From: Spirochaetae bacterium HGW-Spirochaetae-3
Lineage (GTDB): Bacteria > Spirochaetota > Spirochaetia > Treponematales > UBA12059
NCBI GenBank assembly: GCA_002839315.1
Contig: PGXV01000007.1
Span: 1-64,000 of the forward strand
Direction of reading: 5' to 3'
DNA: 64,000 bases
The stretch's first letter is position 1, and each line of letters begins with the position of its first letter. A program made the position numbers and the translations under genes. Positions 36,800 through 45,733 of this stretch are shown piece after piece. The notes under the pieces were generated by a model, which was given only the letters and a program-made list of their open reading frames with translations, had not been told where the DNA came from and made no database searches.

Positions 36800-37177
36800 C
36801 TACGCGATCGTACGGGCCCCGCGCCCGAGGGCCGCGACGAAGGCCGCCTTCGAAACGTAGTTGCCCTCGCCGGTAAGTACGCCGCCGCGATAGTAGCGGA
36901 CGTACGGTACGCTGCGGTTCCCGAGGACGTCCTCCTTCCACGCCATGAACGGCTCGTAGAATTCTTCCTCGTCGTACTCGACGTAGAACGCGGCGGATCC
37001 CGCCTCTATCGCGGCTACGTCGAGCCAGGTCGCCATGGACTTCCATTGCGGGCACCAGCCCTGGGTCAGGACTACCGCCACCGACTCTGCCGCTTCCCGT
37101 ATCTCGGGCCCGAAGTCGCCGTCGCGCATGGCCGCGACGCATTGCGCGGTCGTTAGTTTCTTAGCCTTCAGCGTCAT
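36800..37177 (-). CDS. Thioredoxin-like fold protein
   Basis: A 125-residue protein with a thioredoxin-like pattern: strand AVVLTQGWCPQWKSM (about residues 34-48), strand FYVEYD and the cis-Pro segment NRSVPYVRYYRGG (about 87-99). The active-site equivalent is WCPQW, so only one cysteine is present and a disulfide reductase mechanism is excluded. A monothiol or sulfur-carrying role is possible. It lies 12 bp after the ThiS-like gene on the same strand, so the two are probably co-transcribed. Confidence 0.65.
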   Translation of the reverse strand: MTLKAKKLTTAQCVAAMRDGDFGPEIREAAESVAVVLTQGWCPQWKSMATWLDVAAIEAGSAAFYVEYDEEEFYEPFMAWKEDVLGNRSVPYVRYYRGGVLTGEGNYVSKAAFVAALGRGARTIA

Positions 37178-37189
37178 CGCGCTTTCCTC

Positions 37190-37393
37190 CTAGCCGCCGG
37201 ACATGAGATGCGTCGCCTCGACGGCGTCGCCGTCGGCCACGGGCGCGCCGTCCCAGGCGTCCCTGGCGACGAGGACGCCGTTCACCTTCACGACTATAAG
37301 CGGAAACGACCAACCCTTGGCCTTGAGCAGGCCCCTGACCGTCGTCGCCTCCGCGTCGAGGCGCTCCGACAAACCGTTCAACGTAATCGTCAT
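37190..37393 (-). CDS. ThiS/MoaD-like sulfur carrier protein
   Basis: A 67-residue beta-grasp protein ending in the di-glycine required for thiocarboxylate formation (LMSGG). The opening TITLNGL, central VVKVNGVLVARDAW and DGDAVEATHLMSGG follow ThiS/MoaD. No thiF, thiG, moaE or moeB is in the window; the partner gene encodes a WCPQW thioredoxin-like protein. ATG 37393 is 6 nt downstream of TATAGT, so the mRNA is probably leaderless. It could serve thiamine, molybdenum/tungsten cofactor or another sulfur transfer. Confidence 0.85.
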   Translation of the reverse strand: MTITLNGLSERLDAEATTVRGLLKAKGWSFPLIVVKVNGVLVARDAWDGAPVADGDAVEATHLMSGG

Positions 37394-37399
37394 GGTACG

Positions 37400-37405
37400 A
37401 CTATA
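37400..37405 (-). promoter_or_regulatory. -10 box 6 nt before the ThiS-like gene
   Basis: TATAGT on the minus strand (forward ACTATA) ends 6 nt before ATG 37393. The -35 is poor. It is back to back with the promoter of the kinase gene. Confidence 0.5.
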
Positions 37406-37428
37406 GCATAGGCGCACGGTGTTTTTCT

Positions 37429-37456
37429 TTGCAATACGGCGATGCCATCGTATACT
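37429..37456 (+). promoter_or_regulatory. Leaderless-type promoter of the histidine kinase gene
   Basis: TTGCAA (37429-37434), 16-bp spacer, TATACT (37451-37456), ending 6 nt before ATG 37463. No Shine-Dalgarno. Confidence 0.65.
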
Positions 37457-37462
37457 TACACA

Positions 37463-39370
37463 ATGTCGGACAGCGAATCCGGCGCCGGGTACTCGTCCCG
37501 CGGCGACGGTTCTAAAAGCGCCAGGCTCAAGCGCGTTATCATCCTCCCGTTCTTCATCGTCATCGTTGCCGGCTTCGCGCTGTCCTGGCTTATGTATATC
37601 AGCGCGTCGAGGTCCGCGCTCCGCGACGCGGTCGATTCGATAGTAATGGGATCGGCGCATCGTATTTCCGAGGAGGTTCAGTCCAGGCTGGGGATCGCGA
37701 TGCAGGCGGCGTCGGCGAACGCCGCGTACCTCGGCGTTCTCCCCCGGCGGGGCGACGATGCGACCTTTATACGCCGGGCCTTCGTCGATCAGCTGCGCCG
37801 GGAACCGTCCGTCGCGATACTGGCGATCGGGATGGCCGACGGCGAGTATCTGGAGGCGCAGCGGCTATCCGACCATTCGTTCAGGGTTGGGTCGGAGGGT
37901 AAGGCGACCGGCGGGACCTTGGTGCTCGGTCCCGTGCTGGCTGACGGATCCTTCGGGCAGAGCGACTTCGAGGCGTCCGGATACGATCCCAGGGCCCGTC
38001 CCTGGTATCGATCGGCCGTCGCCGCCGGTGGTCCGGCCTGGAGCGAACCGTACTCGTTGTACTCGAACGCGGAGCTCGCCGTCGCCGCGGCCATCCCGGT
38101 CTATGTCGACGGTAGCATCGCGGGCGTAACCACCGCGACCGTCACCCTCGGGTCGCTGTCCGGGTACCTCGCGTCGATGAAGGAAGCCGAGAACGGCCTG
38201 GCGTACGTCGCCGACGCCGGGGGGCGGCTGGTCGCCGTCTCCGAGTCTTCGATCCTGGACGCCGACGGCCGTCGAACCGTCGCGTTCTTGCATCCGGAGC
38301 GCCTCATTTCCGCGACGGCGGAGGCCTTGGCGAAGGCCGCGGCGGATTCGACGGCGCGGGAACGCGACAGGTTCTTTTTCAAGCTTGACGGGAAGCGCTA
38401 CCTGGGTCGGTCCGTGCCGTTCGTTCCCGGTACCGGCCTCGACTGGACCGTGGTCCTCGCGGTCGCGGAGGACGCGTACTCAGGCAAGCTCATGGAAGCC
38501 GACGTCAGGAACATGCTCCTCCTCCTCTGCCTGCTCGGGCTGTCGCTACTGATGGGGTGGATCATCGTCGACTACATCACGAGGCCGATACGCGCCTTGG
38601 CGGACAACGTCGACATCCTCCTGCCCGGGATGCCCATACCCGAGGAATTCGACTCGTACTCGGCCCGCAATAACGAGCTGGGAAGGCTGTCCCGTTCCTT
38701 CGTCGCGATGAAGGAACGCCTGGACGAGAGTTTCCACGCGCTCGAGGCGAGCGTCCAGGAGAAGGACGTGCTCCTTAAGGAAGTCCACCATAGGGTGAAG
38801 AACAACCTGCAGGTCGTATCGAGCATCCTGTCCATACAGTCGGGGACGCTCGAGGACGCGGGCGCCAAGGCGGCCTTCGAAGAATGCCAGAACCGGATCC
38901 AGGCGATGGCGCTCGTGCACGAGGAAGTCTACAGGACGGGCTCTTTCGTGGAGCTCGGCATGTCCGCATATCTGAGCCGGATATGCCAGGCGCTCAACTG
39001 GGGAAGGAGCAGAGGTGCCTGCGAGACCGTAATGGACGTTCGCGTGGACGAATCCTCGGTCCTGCCGATGGATAAGGCGATCCCCTGCGGCCTCGTCGTC
39101 AACGAGCTCGTCACCAACGCGCTCAAGCACGCGTTCGTCGGACGGGAACATGGTGCCATCGTCGTCTCGTTCGGGCCCGCGGACGCCGGTTGGAGGCTAA
39201 GCGTCGACGACGACGGGGTCGGCATCGACGCGACCCCGGCCGGTGAGGGGGCGCCTCTTGACGGTATCGGGGAGCAGCTCGTGTCGGGCCTCGTCGCGCA
39301 GCTCCGCGGTACCATACGCTACGAGACGCCCCCGGGCGGCGGAACGGCGGTCATCGTCGAATTTCGTTGA
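37463..39370 (+). CDS. Sensor histidine kinase (dCache-HAMP-HisKA_2)
   Basis: A 635-residue membrane kinase. TM1 is at about residues 25-48, then an extracytoplasmic dCache-type domain (about 49-345) with PWYRSAV, TM2 (about 350-375), HAMP, and a HisKA_2 dimerisation domain with LKEVHHRVKNNLQ (His about residues 442-443). The C-terminal ATPase has NELVTNALKHAF, DDDGVGID and GIGEQLVSGLVAQLRG. It lacks a receiver; its partner may be encoded elsewhere. The ATG at 37442 would overlap the promoter, so 37463 is chosen. It is followed 25 bp later by a membrane LuxR regulator. Confidence 0.92.
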   Translation: MSDSESGAGYSSRGDGSKSARLKRVIILPFFIVIVAGFALSWLMYISASRSALRDAVDSIVMGSAHRISEEVQSRLGIAMQAASANAAYLGVLPRRGDDATFIRRAFVDQLRREPSVAILAIGMADGEYLEAQRLSDHSFRVGSEGKATGGTLVLGPVLADGSFGQSDFEASGYDPRARPWYRSAVAAGGPAWSEPYSLYSNAELAVAAAIPVYVDGSIAGVTTATVTLGSLSGYLASMKEAENGLAYVADAGGRLVAVSESSILDADGRRTVAFLHPERLISATAEALAKAAADSTARERDRFFFKLDGKRYLGRSVPFVPGTGLDWTVVLAVAEDAYSGKLMEADVRNMLLLLCLLGLSLLMGWIIVDYITRPIRALADNVDILLPGMPIPEEFDSYSARNNELGRLSRSFVAMKERLDESFHALEASVQEKDVLLKEVHHRVKNNLQVVSSILSIQSGTLEDAGAKAAFEECQNRIQAMALVHEEVYRTGSFVELGMSAYLSRICQALNWGRSRGACETVMDVRVDESSVLPMDKAIPCGLVVNELVTNALKHAFVGREHGAIVVSFGPADAGWRLSVDDDGVGIDATPAGEGAPLDGIGEQLVSGLVAQLRGTIRYETPPGGGTAVIVEFR

Positions 39371-39395
39371 CGATAGGGGGCGATAGGAGGCGGCC

Positions 39396-40685
39396 GTGCG
39401 TTATGTAAGCTTTGTCTCCGCCGTCGTATTCACCCTCGCGCTGGCCGAAGGGGCCTACATCCTGGCCGTAGACCCGCGAGGCCGCGTCAACCGCGTCTTC
39501 TTCGGTATGACCCTGTGCATCGCCGCGTGGCTCCTCGGCGCGGGGCTCGGGTACTCGAGCCGGACGGGCGAGGAGGAACGCCTCTGGTTCCGGATCGCCG
39601 TTTCCGGGTTCCTGCTCCTTCACTGCTGTACCCTCCATTTCTCGCTGGCGTACTCAGACGTGCTATCGCGGCGCGCCTATCGCGTCGTCGTTCCCCTCGT
39701 CTACCTCCCGTCGATAGCCTTCCTCTACCTGGCCTGGTCAGGGAATCTCGCGTATCGGGCCTTCATGATGGACGGCGAGTTCCGGGTCGGGGTAACGGGC
39801 GTCGACTCCGTAAGCTTCGTGCTGTTGACGATCGACTACCTGGCGTTCTCCGCGGCGTCCGTCGCCCCGCTCGCGTTCCGGGCGAGGACGAACGCGCGCA
39901 GGCGAGACCGCAAGCAGGCGGCGATCATCGCGTGGAGCATAGTCGCGACCGCGGCGGCGTGCGGGATAGAGTCGTTCGCGCTTCCGTTGCTGACGGCGAG
40001 GAGGGGCCCGACGCTATCCCCGCTTTTCAGTATCGTCCTCTTGAGCGGCATCGCGTTCGCGATTCGCAAGTACGATTTCCTGTCGCTCAACAGGGTGCTG
40101 CGAAGCAAGGATATCCTCGATCACCTCAACGAGGCGGTGATACTCTTCGACGGCCGCATGAGGCCGGTGTTCCGCAACCGGTCGGCCCGGTGGGTCTTCC
40201 CCGAATCCGAGTCCATCGAGGCGCTCGTAAACGAAGCCGCGTCGGTACGCGCGGAATTCCTCGGCGTCGAATCCTCCGGCAAGGCCGACTTCTCATGCAT
40301 CGTCAGCTCCAGGCGGGATCCGGCCCTGCGCCTGGATTGCCGCTTCTCGTTGGTACGCGACGCGCAGGGCGAGACCGAGGGCGTATTGATGGCCGGTAAG
40401 GAGATCAAAGATCGGCGCGCCTTCAGCGGGTGCTTCGCCCTGTCGGCCGCGGAGAATAGGGTCCTGTCGATGACGATGGAAGGCGTCAGGCAGGCCGAGA
40501 TAGCCGAGCGGCTCGACGTCTCCCTGCGAACCGTCAAGGCCCATTGCGCTCACGTCTATGTAAAGCTCGGCGTCCACAATCGCATCGAGCTGTTCCGCCT
40601 GCTCAACGAGTATAACCTGCTTTCCAGGCAGGAGTCCGAGGACAGCGCCACGCCGATGCTCCTGAAGCGTCGCCCGTCCTCCTGA
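39396..40685 (+). CDS. Membrane-bound LuxR-type regulator (7TM-HTH)
   Basis: A 429-residue protein with about seven N-terminal membrane helices (residues 1-230) of the histidine-kinase 7TM N-terminal type, a PAS-like segment (about 235-330) and a C-terminal LuxR/GerE HTH (about 350-410: LSAAENRVLSMTMEGVRQAEIAERLDVSLRTVKAHCAHVYVKLGV). There is no receiver or kinase domain, so it may be a one-component sensor whose HTH remains membrane-tethered. It starts at GTG 39396 behind AGGAGG, 25 bp after the kinase gene, so an operon and functional link to that kinase are likely. Confidence 0.85.
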   Translation: MRYVSFVSAVVFTLALAEGAYILAVDPRGRVNRVFFGMTLCIAAWLLGAGLGYSSRTGEEERLWFRIAVSGFLLLHCCTLHFSLAYSDVLSRRAYRVVVPLVYLPSIAFLYLAWSGNLAYRAFMMDGEFRVGVTGVDSVSFVLLTIDYLAFSAASVAPLAFRARTNARRRDRKQAAIIAWSIVATAAACGIESFALPLLTARRGPTLSPLFSIVLLSGIAFAIRKYDFLSLNRVLRSKDILDHLNEAVILFDGRMRPVFRNRSARWVFPESESIEALVNEAASVRAEFLGVESSGKADFSCIVSSRRDPALRLDCRFSLVRDAQGETEGVLMAGKEIKDRRAFSGCFALSAAENRVLSMTMEGVRQAEIAERLDVSLRTVKAHCAHVYVKLGVHNRIELFRLLNEYNLLSRQESEDSATPMLLKRRPSS

Positions 40686-40786
40686 TCGCTCAGCTAGTCG
40701 CTTTTGCACTTTAGTACAATGTTTTATGTCCGCCGCGGGGCCATACTCCATGAATATCCATGAAGTACGTGTCTTGGAGGCGCTCT

Positions 40787-42841
40787 ATGGCATTGCGCGC
40801 TCGTTTCGGGTTGCTGTTCGTATTCGTCTCGACGGTCGGTACGGCCTTCGGCCAGAGCGCCGACGTTACGCTTTCATTTTTGCCGGGCGTGTCCGTCCCT
40901 ATAGGACCTATGATAGACGGCGATATCGTCGCCTACTCCCTGGGCGGCGGCGGAAGCCTGCGGGGCGAGGTCGTTCCGGGCTTCGCCCGTTTCCTGTTCG
41001 GCCGCGTATCCCTCGATTACGATTACCTGCCCCTCAATAACGCCGATGCCGGCATGTCTTTCGTCGCGGGCGGCGGCTCGATCGGCGCGTCGTTCTCTCC
41101 CAATCCGCGCATCGGCCTCAGGGCCAGCGCGGGCGGCGGCCTGTACATGGCCACGCTCGGCGACGACTCTATACGCAATCCCTTCGTCGAGGGCGGCGGG
41201 GAATTCCTCGTTCGCCTCGGCCCGAGCCTGAGTGTAGGCCTCGGCGGCAGGTACAAGCACCTCTTCATCCCCGAGGGCGCCCTCTACCAGGGCGTCTCGG
41301 TGCAGCTCGGCCTGAGCTACGACCTCGCCGGATCGCGCAAGGGCACCGATATCAGGCTGGTCCCCGACCTGGGCTCCGTATTCCCGCTCTTCTATTCCTA
41401 TTACGACAAGAACCCACTCGGCACCGTAACGCTCTATAACGACGAATCGATACCGTTGGACAACGTGAGAATATCCTTCTTCGCGAAGCAGTACATGGAC
41501 GCCCCGCGCGTCTCGGCCGAATTCCGCAGGATAGCCGTCGGCGAGAAACGCGAGGTGCCCGTCTACGCGTTGTTCAACGACATGATCTTCAGGGTGACCG
41601 AGGGCACCAAGACCGCTGGCGACCTGATAGTCGAGTACTATTACCTCGGCCGCCAGACGGTTAAGACCGTACCGGTGACCCTGGAAGTGCAGAACCGTAA
41701 CGCGATGACCTGGGACGACGACCGGAAGGCCGCCGCGTTCGTCACCGCCAAGGATCCGGTCGTGCTCGGCTTCGCCAAGAGCCTCTCCAGCATGGTCAGG
41801 GCCGACCAGGGGGCCGCCGCGGTATCGCTGGAATTCCGCACGGCGCTCGGCGTCTTCCAGGCCCTGAACGTATACGGCCTCGGCTACGCCGTCGACCCGA
41901 GCACGCCGTTCGCGTCGACGTCGGGCAGCGAGACGGCGGTAGACTTCCTGCAGTTCCCCAACCAGACCCTGGCGTACCGGGCCGGCGATTGCGACGACCT
42001 GACTACCCTGTACTGCTCTCTCCTCGAGGCCGTCGGCATATCCACGGCCTTCATCACGACCCCGGGCCATATCTTCGCCGCCTTCGACACCGGGCTCGAT
42101 CCCGACAACGCCGCCAGGATGTTCATGGAGCCGGGGAACCTGATCGTCAGGAACGGGACCGTATGGATACCCGTGGAGGTCACCGTCGTAAAGGACGGCT
42201 TCGTCCGCGCGTGGACCGTCGGGGCCAAACAGTGGCGCGACGCCGCGGCGGCCGGTACCGAGGGCTTCTATCCGGTCCGCGAGTCCTGGAAGCTGTACGC
42301 GCCCGTAGGATTCTCCGACTCGGGCCTCGGCGTGACGCTCCCTCCTCCGGATCGCCTCGCGTCGGCCTACAAGGCCGAGATGAGCCGTTTCTCCCGTTCG
42401 CAGGTCGCGCCGCGAGTGGCCGAACTGCAGAGTCAGCTTCGTACCGGCAAGGATACCGAGAAGGTAACCAATCGTCTCGGCATCCTATACGCCCAGTTCG
42501 GGCTCCTCGCAGAGGCGCGAGAGCAATTCGCGGCCGCCACGCGCAACGCCGAGTTCGCCCCGGCGCTTATAAACCTCGGTAACGTCGAGTACCTCGGAGG
42601 GGACATGAAGAAGGCGGGCGCGTTCTACGCCCGCGCCCTCAAGGCGGCCCCGGGTAGCTACCTGGCTCTGCTCGGCATGGCCAAGGCCGCCCAGGCCGAC
42701 GGAAACCAGGCGGCCTTCCAGAACGCTATCGCGAGCCTCCAGGCGGTCAACCCGGACGCGGTAGGCAGATACTTCCCTTCGGAGGGCGCCTCGCGCGCCT
42801 CCGGAGCCGACGACAGGACGGTGGACCAATGGAACGATTAA
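40787..42841 (+). CDS. Secreted protein with transglutaminase-like and TPR domains
   Basis: An exported protein of 684 residues, signal peptide residues 1-24. The N-terminal part (to about 195) has alternating strands like a small beta barrel. The central part (about 330-470) has a transglutaminase-like core: the Cys in AGDCDDLTTLYCSLLEA, the His in TPGHIFAAF and a later acidic residue. The C terminus carries TPR repeats (AREQFAAATRNAEFAPALINLGNVEYLGGDMKKAGAFYARAL). A role in surface protein processing or envelope structure is inferred. ATG 40787 follows GGAGG; a start at 40760 is less likely. It overlaps the next gene by 13 bp. Confidence 0.75.
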   Translation: MALRARFGLLFVFVSTVGTAFGQSADVTLSFLPGVSVPIGPMIDGDIVAYSLGGGGSLRGEVVPGFARFLFGRVSLDYDYLPLNNADAGMSFVAGGGSIGASFSPNPRIGLRASAGGGLYMATLGDDSIRNPFVEGGGEFLVRLGPSLSVGLGGRYKHLFIPEGALYQGVSVQLGLSYDLAGSRKGTDIRLVPDLGSVFPLFYSYYDKNPLGTVTLYNDESIPLDNVRISFFAKQYMDAPRVSAEFRRIAVGEKREVPVYALFNDMIFRVTEGTKTAGDLIVEYYYLGRQTVKTVPVTLEVQNRNAMTWDDDRKAAAFVTAKDPVVLGFAKSLSSMVRADQGAAAVSLEFRTALGVFQALNVYGLGYAVDPSTPFASTSGSETAVDFLQFPNQTLAYRAGDCDDLTTLYCSLLEAVGISTAFITTPGHIFAAFDTGLDPDNAARMFMEPGNLIVRNGTVWIPVEVTVVKDGFVRAWTVGAKQWRDAAAAGTEGFYPVRESWKLYAPVGFSDSGLGVTLPPPDRLASAYKAEMSRFSRSQVAPRVAELQSQLRTGKDTEKVTNRLGILYAQFGLLAEAREQFAAATRNAEFAPALINLGNVEYLGGDMKKAGAFYARALKAAPGSYLALLGMAKAAQADGNQAAFQNAIASLQAVNPDAVGRYFPSEGASRASGADDRTVDQWND

Positions 42842-44892
42842 AGCGCTACAAGAGCTTCATGCTCGTATCGATCGCCATAGCCGCCGCGGTCCTCCTCGGC
42901 GCCTGCGACAATCCCGTCGACCTGCTAGAAACGGTAAGCGTCGAGGTGATGAAGGGCAACGACCGGTTCCTCGAGGTGGTGGCGTATGCGCCAGTAGAAT
43001 ATTTAGGACAGGATGTTGATCCCGGAAGTACGATCTTATTGAACTTAGACCGAGCGATAGATCCAGCGGCTATAACAGAGGATATGGTTCAATTCGTGTA
43101 CACAACAAATAGTAATCCTACTCCACAAGTTACGGTTTGGAATGCATCATTTAATGAATCGACAAAAATACTCTCATTACGACCGGAACCCTATTTGGAA
43201 GACGAGGCTGATTATACAATAACTATTGATGGCCTGGTAGCTAGCGACGGTAGCAGAATGCTTGACTCGATTTCTTGGGCTTTCAAGACTGGAATTTCTC
43301 CAAAGGGCTCCGTACGTATTCGTGATGTTTTAGATGTTAGTGATATCGGTTACTCAAATAGTAATAATGTTCGAGTTACGGTTTCCACCTCTAGCAGTGC
43401 CGATAGCTGGTGCGCGTCGACGGAGCCATTTTCTGTGATAAATTCAACGCTACCATGGGTGAACTCGTTAGCAACCCCGATAGACCTTACCTTGGTATCC
43501 CCGTCGCAAGGGCCTATAACTGTATATGTGGCATTCCGTAATAATGGGACTGCCACGTATGGGGTGCAAACCTATGGGACCGTTATTTACGATACGTTGA
43601 AACCAGTCATTCAGCCTGTGACCGCAATTTATACAAAGACCACTAGTACCATTAGCCCTTTGATTACAGAACTGAATCCAAAGACCTATGCGTGGTCTGG
43701 AGCCGGGATTACATTCGGTAGTCCTAGCGTTGCATCCTCTACAGCGTATTCAACCAGCGACGGTTCCAGAGTAGCTCGACTCACAGTCGCCGACAAGGCG
43801 GGAAATGTTGAAAGTAGGGATATTCCCTTTACGTGGGATGCTACAAGCCCAAGTGTGAACCTTGGAGCCGATCGTTTCGTAAAGTCTGCGACGGCTTTAA
43901 GTGCGACTATTACTGAATTGAATGTCCTTTCGTATTCTTGGTCTGTAACCAGCGGAACCGGAGTGACACTATCAACTCCGACGGCTTCTAGCACGAGCGC
44001 TACAGCATCCGGAGATGGAGCGCGTACGATCCGCCTTACCGTGACGGATAAATGTGGGAATTCCGGGTATGACGACATGGTTTTCACATGGGATGCTACC
44101 AGCCCTATAATTAACGTAGGTACAGATTTATTTACTAATGTGAGTAAAACTTTAAGCGCTGCAATCACAGAATCGAATGTGCAAACCTATCAATGGTCTG
44201 TAATTTCTGGATCTGGAATCACCTTGGGTTCTCCGACCAGCTCAACGACCTCAGCCTCAGCATCTTCAGACGGACAAAGAACCATAAGGCTTACGGTAAC
44301 AGATAAAGCAGGGAATACAGGATTCGACGACTTGCTTTTTACGTGGGATTCTACCCCGCCGTTACAGCCAAGTGTATCAGGAACTAGTCCGACCTTTGAT
44401 TCAACTCCAACTTGGACGTGGGTATCAGGAGGAGGTGGTGGTGGAACTACATATCGCTACATTTTATCAGTGGGATGGACTATTGGCACCAATATATTTT
44501 CCTATACGCCAAGCTCAAGCCTAGGGGATGGAGTTTATACATTATCCGTTCAGCAAAGAGATAGTTTATATGATTATTACTCTAGCTCCGGAACTTGGTC
44601 GATTCGGGTTACATCCGTATTGCCGTATCACCTAGAGACGAATGTAAGCCGGACACCCACCCTGACGTGGAGAGACATGGGCATTCTTGCAAGCTATACT
44701 GTTGAGTTTTATAATTCGGTCACTAGGGCATGGACTGCGGTGGCTAGTACTGGCGGAACGGAATCATATAAAGTCACCGTATCCCTGCCAGTGAATACAA
44801 CCGTAAATTGGCGTGTTAAATCAGTTTCCGGCAAAATCACTAGCTATCTGCCATCTTCGTCAGGGGCTCTCTTTAAAACTGTTTTATTTTAA
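42829..44892 (+). CDS. Lipoprotein with tandem Ig-like repeats, mosaic composition
   Basis: A 687-residue surface lipoprotein: lipobox LLGAC (Cys about residue 26), an SbsA-type Ig-like domain (about 50-165), three tandem Ig-like units starting at the DTLK/DATSP motifs at 43591, 43837 and 44092 (82, 85 and 85 codons), and a C-terminal fibronectin-like region. Each unit has SWSV, SDG-R-RLTV-DKAGN and FTWD landmarks. The first 50 codons are GC-rich like the neighbours, but from about 42985 the sequence is clearly AT-rich (TTA, ATA, AAT), which indicates a chimaera with foreign DNA. Likely adhesin or surface-layer role. Confidence 0.85.
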   Translation: MERLKRYKSFMLVSIAIAAAVLLGACDNPVDLLETVSVEVMKGNDRFLEVVAYAPVEYLGQDVDPGSTILLNLDRAIDPAAITEDMVQFVYTTNSNPTPQVTVWNASFNESTKILSLRPEPYLEDEADYTITIDGLVASDGSRMLDSISWAFKTGISPKGSVRIRDVLDVSDIGYSNSNNVRVTVSTSSSADSWCASTEPFSVINSTLPWVNSLATPIDLTLVSPSQGPITVYVAFRNNGTATYGVQTYGTVIYDTLKPVIQPVTAIYTKTTSTISPLITELNPKTYAWSGAGITFGSPSVASSTAYSTSDGSRVARLTVADKAGNVESRDIPFTWDATSPSVNLGADRFVKSATALSATITELNVLSYSWSVTSGTGVTLSTPTASSTSATASGDGARTIRLTVTDKCGNSGYDDMVFTWDATSPIINVGTDLFTNVSKTLSAAITESNVQTYQWSVISGSGITLGSPTSSTTSASASSDGQRTIRLTVTDKAGNTGFDDLLFTWDSTPPLQPSVSGTSPTFDSTPTWTWVSGGGGGGTTYRYILSVGWTIGTNIFSYTPSSSLGDGVYTLSVQQRDSLYDYYSSSGTWSIRVTSVLPYHLETNVSRTPTLTWRDMGILASYTVEFYNSVTRAWTAVASTGGTESYKVTVSLPVNTTVNWRVKSVSGKITSYLPSSSGALFKTVLF
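43591..44346 (+). repeat. Three tandem Ig-like coding repeats
   Basis: Units start at 43591, 43837 and 44092 (246, 255 and 255 bp) and end at 44346. Units 2 and 3 are most alike, sharing DATSP at the start, the ITE-N-L/Q-Y-W-SV core, RTIRLTVTDK-GN and FTWD at the end. They fall within the lipoprotein gene and could recombine. Confidence 0.8.
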
Positions 44893-45230
44893 TGTCTCGC
44901 CCTGTTTCTCATAATAGTTATAGGGCGGGCTATTAATAACAATGTCTAAAAAATTAATTATAAATATTGTCCGTATTTGCATTCTTTATTCTCCGGAGGC
45001 ATCCCCCTTGTACCTCCCGCCCCGAGCATTTCATTTCTCGATGCTTATGTTTCAATCATTTTCGCTATAGCGAGGCTATGATAAAAGTCCATACGGCGGA
45101 GTTCCTTGCCGGCTGTGGTAGAGACAATTGCAGGCGCGTCTGTTGAGGCTGTGGGGCGGCTCAAGAACTACGCCATACGCGAGCATTTCATGTCCTGAGT
45201 GTACCCGCTGGCCTGGTCAGGCGCGTCGCG
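44893..45230. other. AT-rich intergenic region, no intact gene
   Basis: It continues the low GC of the lipoprotein gene. A weak inverted repeat CGCCCT/AGGGCG (44898-44937, loop 28 nt) follows the lipoprotein stop and could be a terminator. Around 45116-45193 an in-frame stretch of about 25 codons without start (ASVEAVGRLKNYAIREH) looks like a relic of a coding sequence. I see no RNA gene. Confidence 0.4.
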
Positions 45231-45590
45231 ATGATCAGCAAGGTGTTGACAAGAATAGGATCTGGCGGTGTCGACTTGTTCAGTCAGCGTTTCGGAGGGG
45301 CAAGCTTCGGAGCTCCGACGACCGCTACCTGGTATACAGTTCCTTTCATACCTGAGGGTAGATTCATGTTCAGTGGCATCGAGCACGATTCAGCTGGCAA
45401 CTACAGTCCTGAAGCAATTATTATCATTGCTATCGATAGGACACCGCTGAATAAACCTGTAATAAGCTATGACGAGGAGACAATACGCGCTATGGGGCTG
45501 AGCCTCGGTACTTATCTTGTTGGTCCTTTGGCTACTGTTTGTACTACTTCGTTATGCTGGAAGGTGGTATGGACTTATACCTTGGGGTAG
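45231..45590 (+). pseudogene. Remnant of an Ig-like surface protein
   Basis: A 119-codon open frame without ribosome site. Its middle (EHDSAGNYSPEAIIIIAIDRTPLNKPV) matches the turn between units of Ig-like repeat proteins, like the DKAGN and FTWD-STPP turns of the upstream lipoprotein. The end drifts into low-complexity hydrophobic sequence. It is probably the relic of a second copy of an Ig-repeat gene, in the same AT-rich block. It could also be a chance frame. Confidence 0.35.
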
Positions 45591-45691
45591 CGCTCTAATT
45601 ATATTCAGTACTTATCAGGTTGGTTAGTGTGAAGAACGAGTTGTAGAGCGGTTTCTTTCAGGAAGGTAGCCTCTCCTTCTATTCTCCCCGT

Positions 45692-45720
45692 TGCGGTTTT
45701 CGTGACGTCGTTATATACTG
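45692..45720 (+). promoter_or_regulatory. Promoter of the ferredoxin-AOR operon
   Basis: TTGCGG (45692-45697), 17-bp spacer, TATACT (45715-45720). Transcription would start near 45727, giving an 88-nt leader to the GTG at 45815. Confidence 0.65.
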
Positions 45721-45733
45721 TTGAGCAGACATA

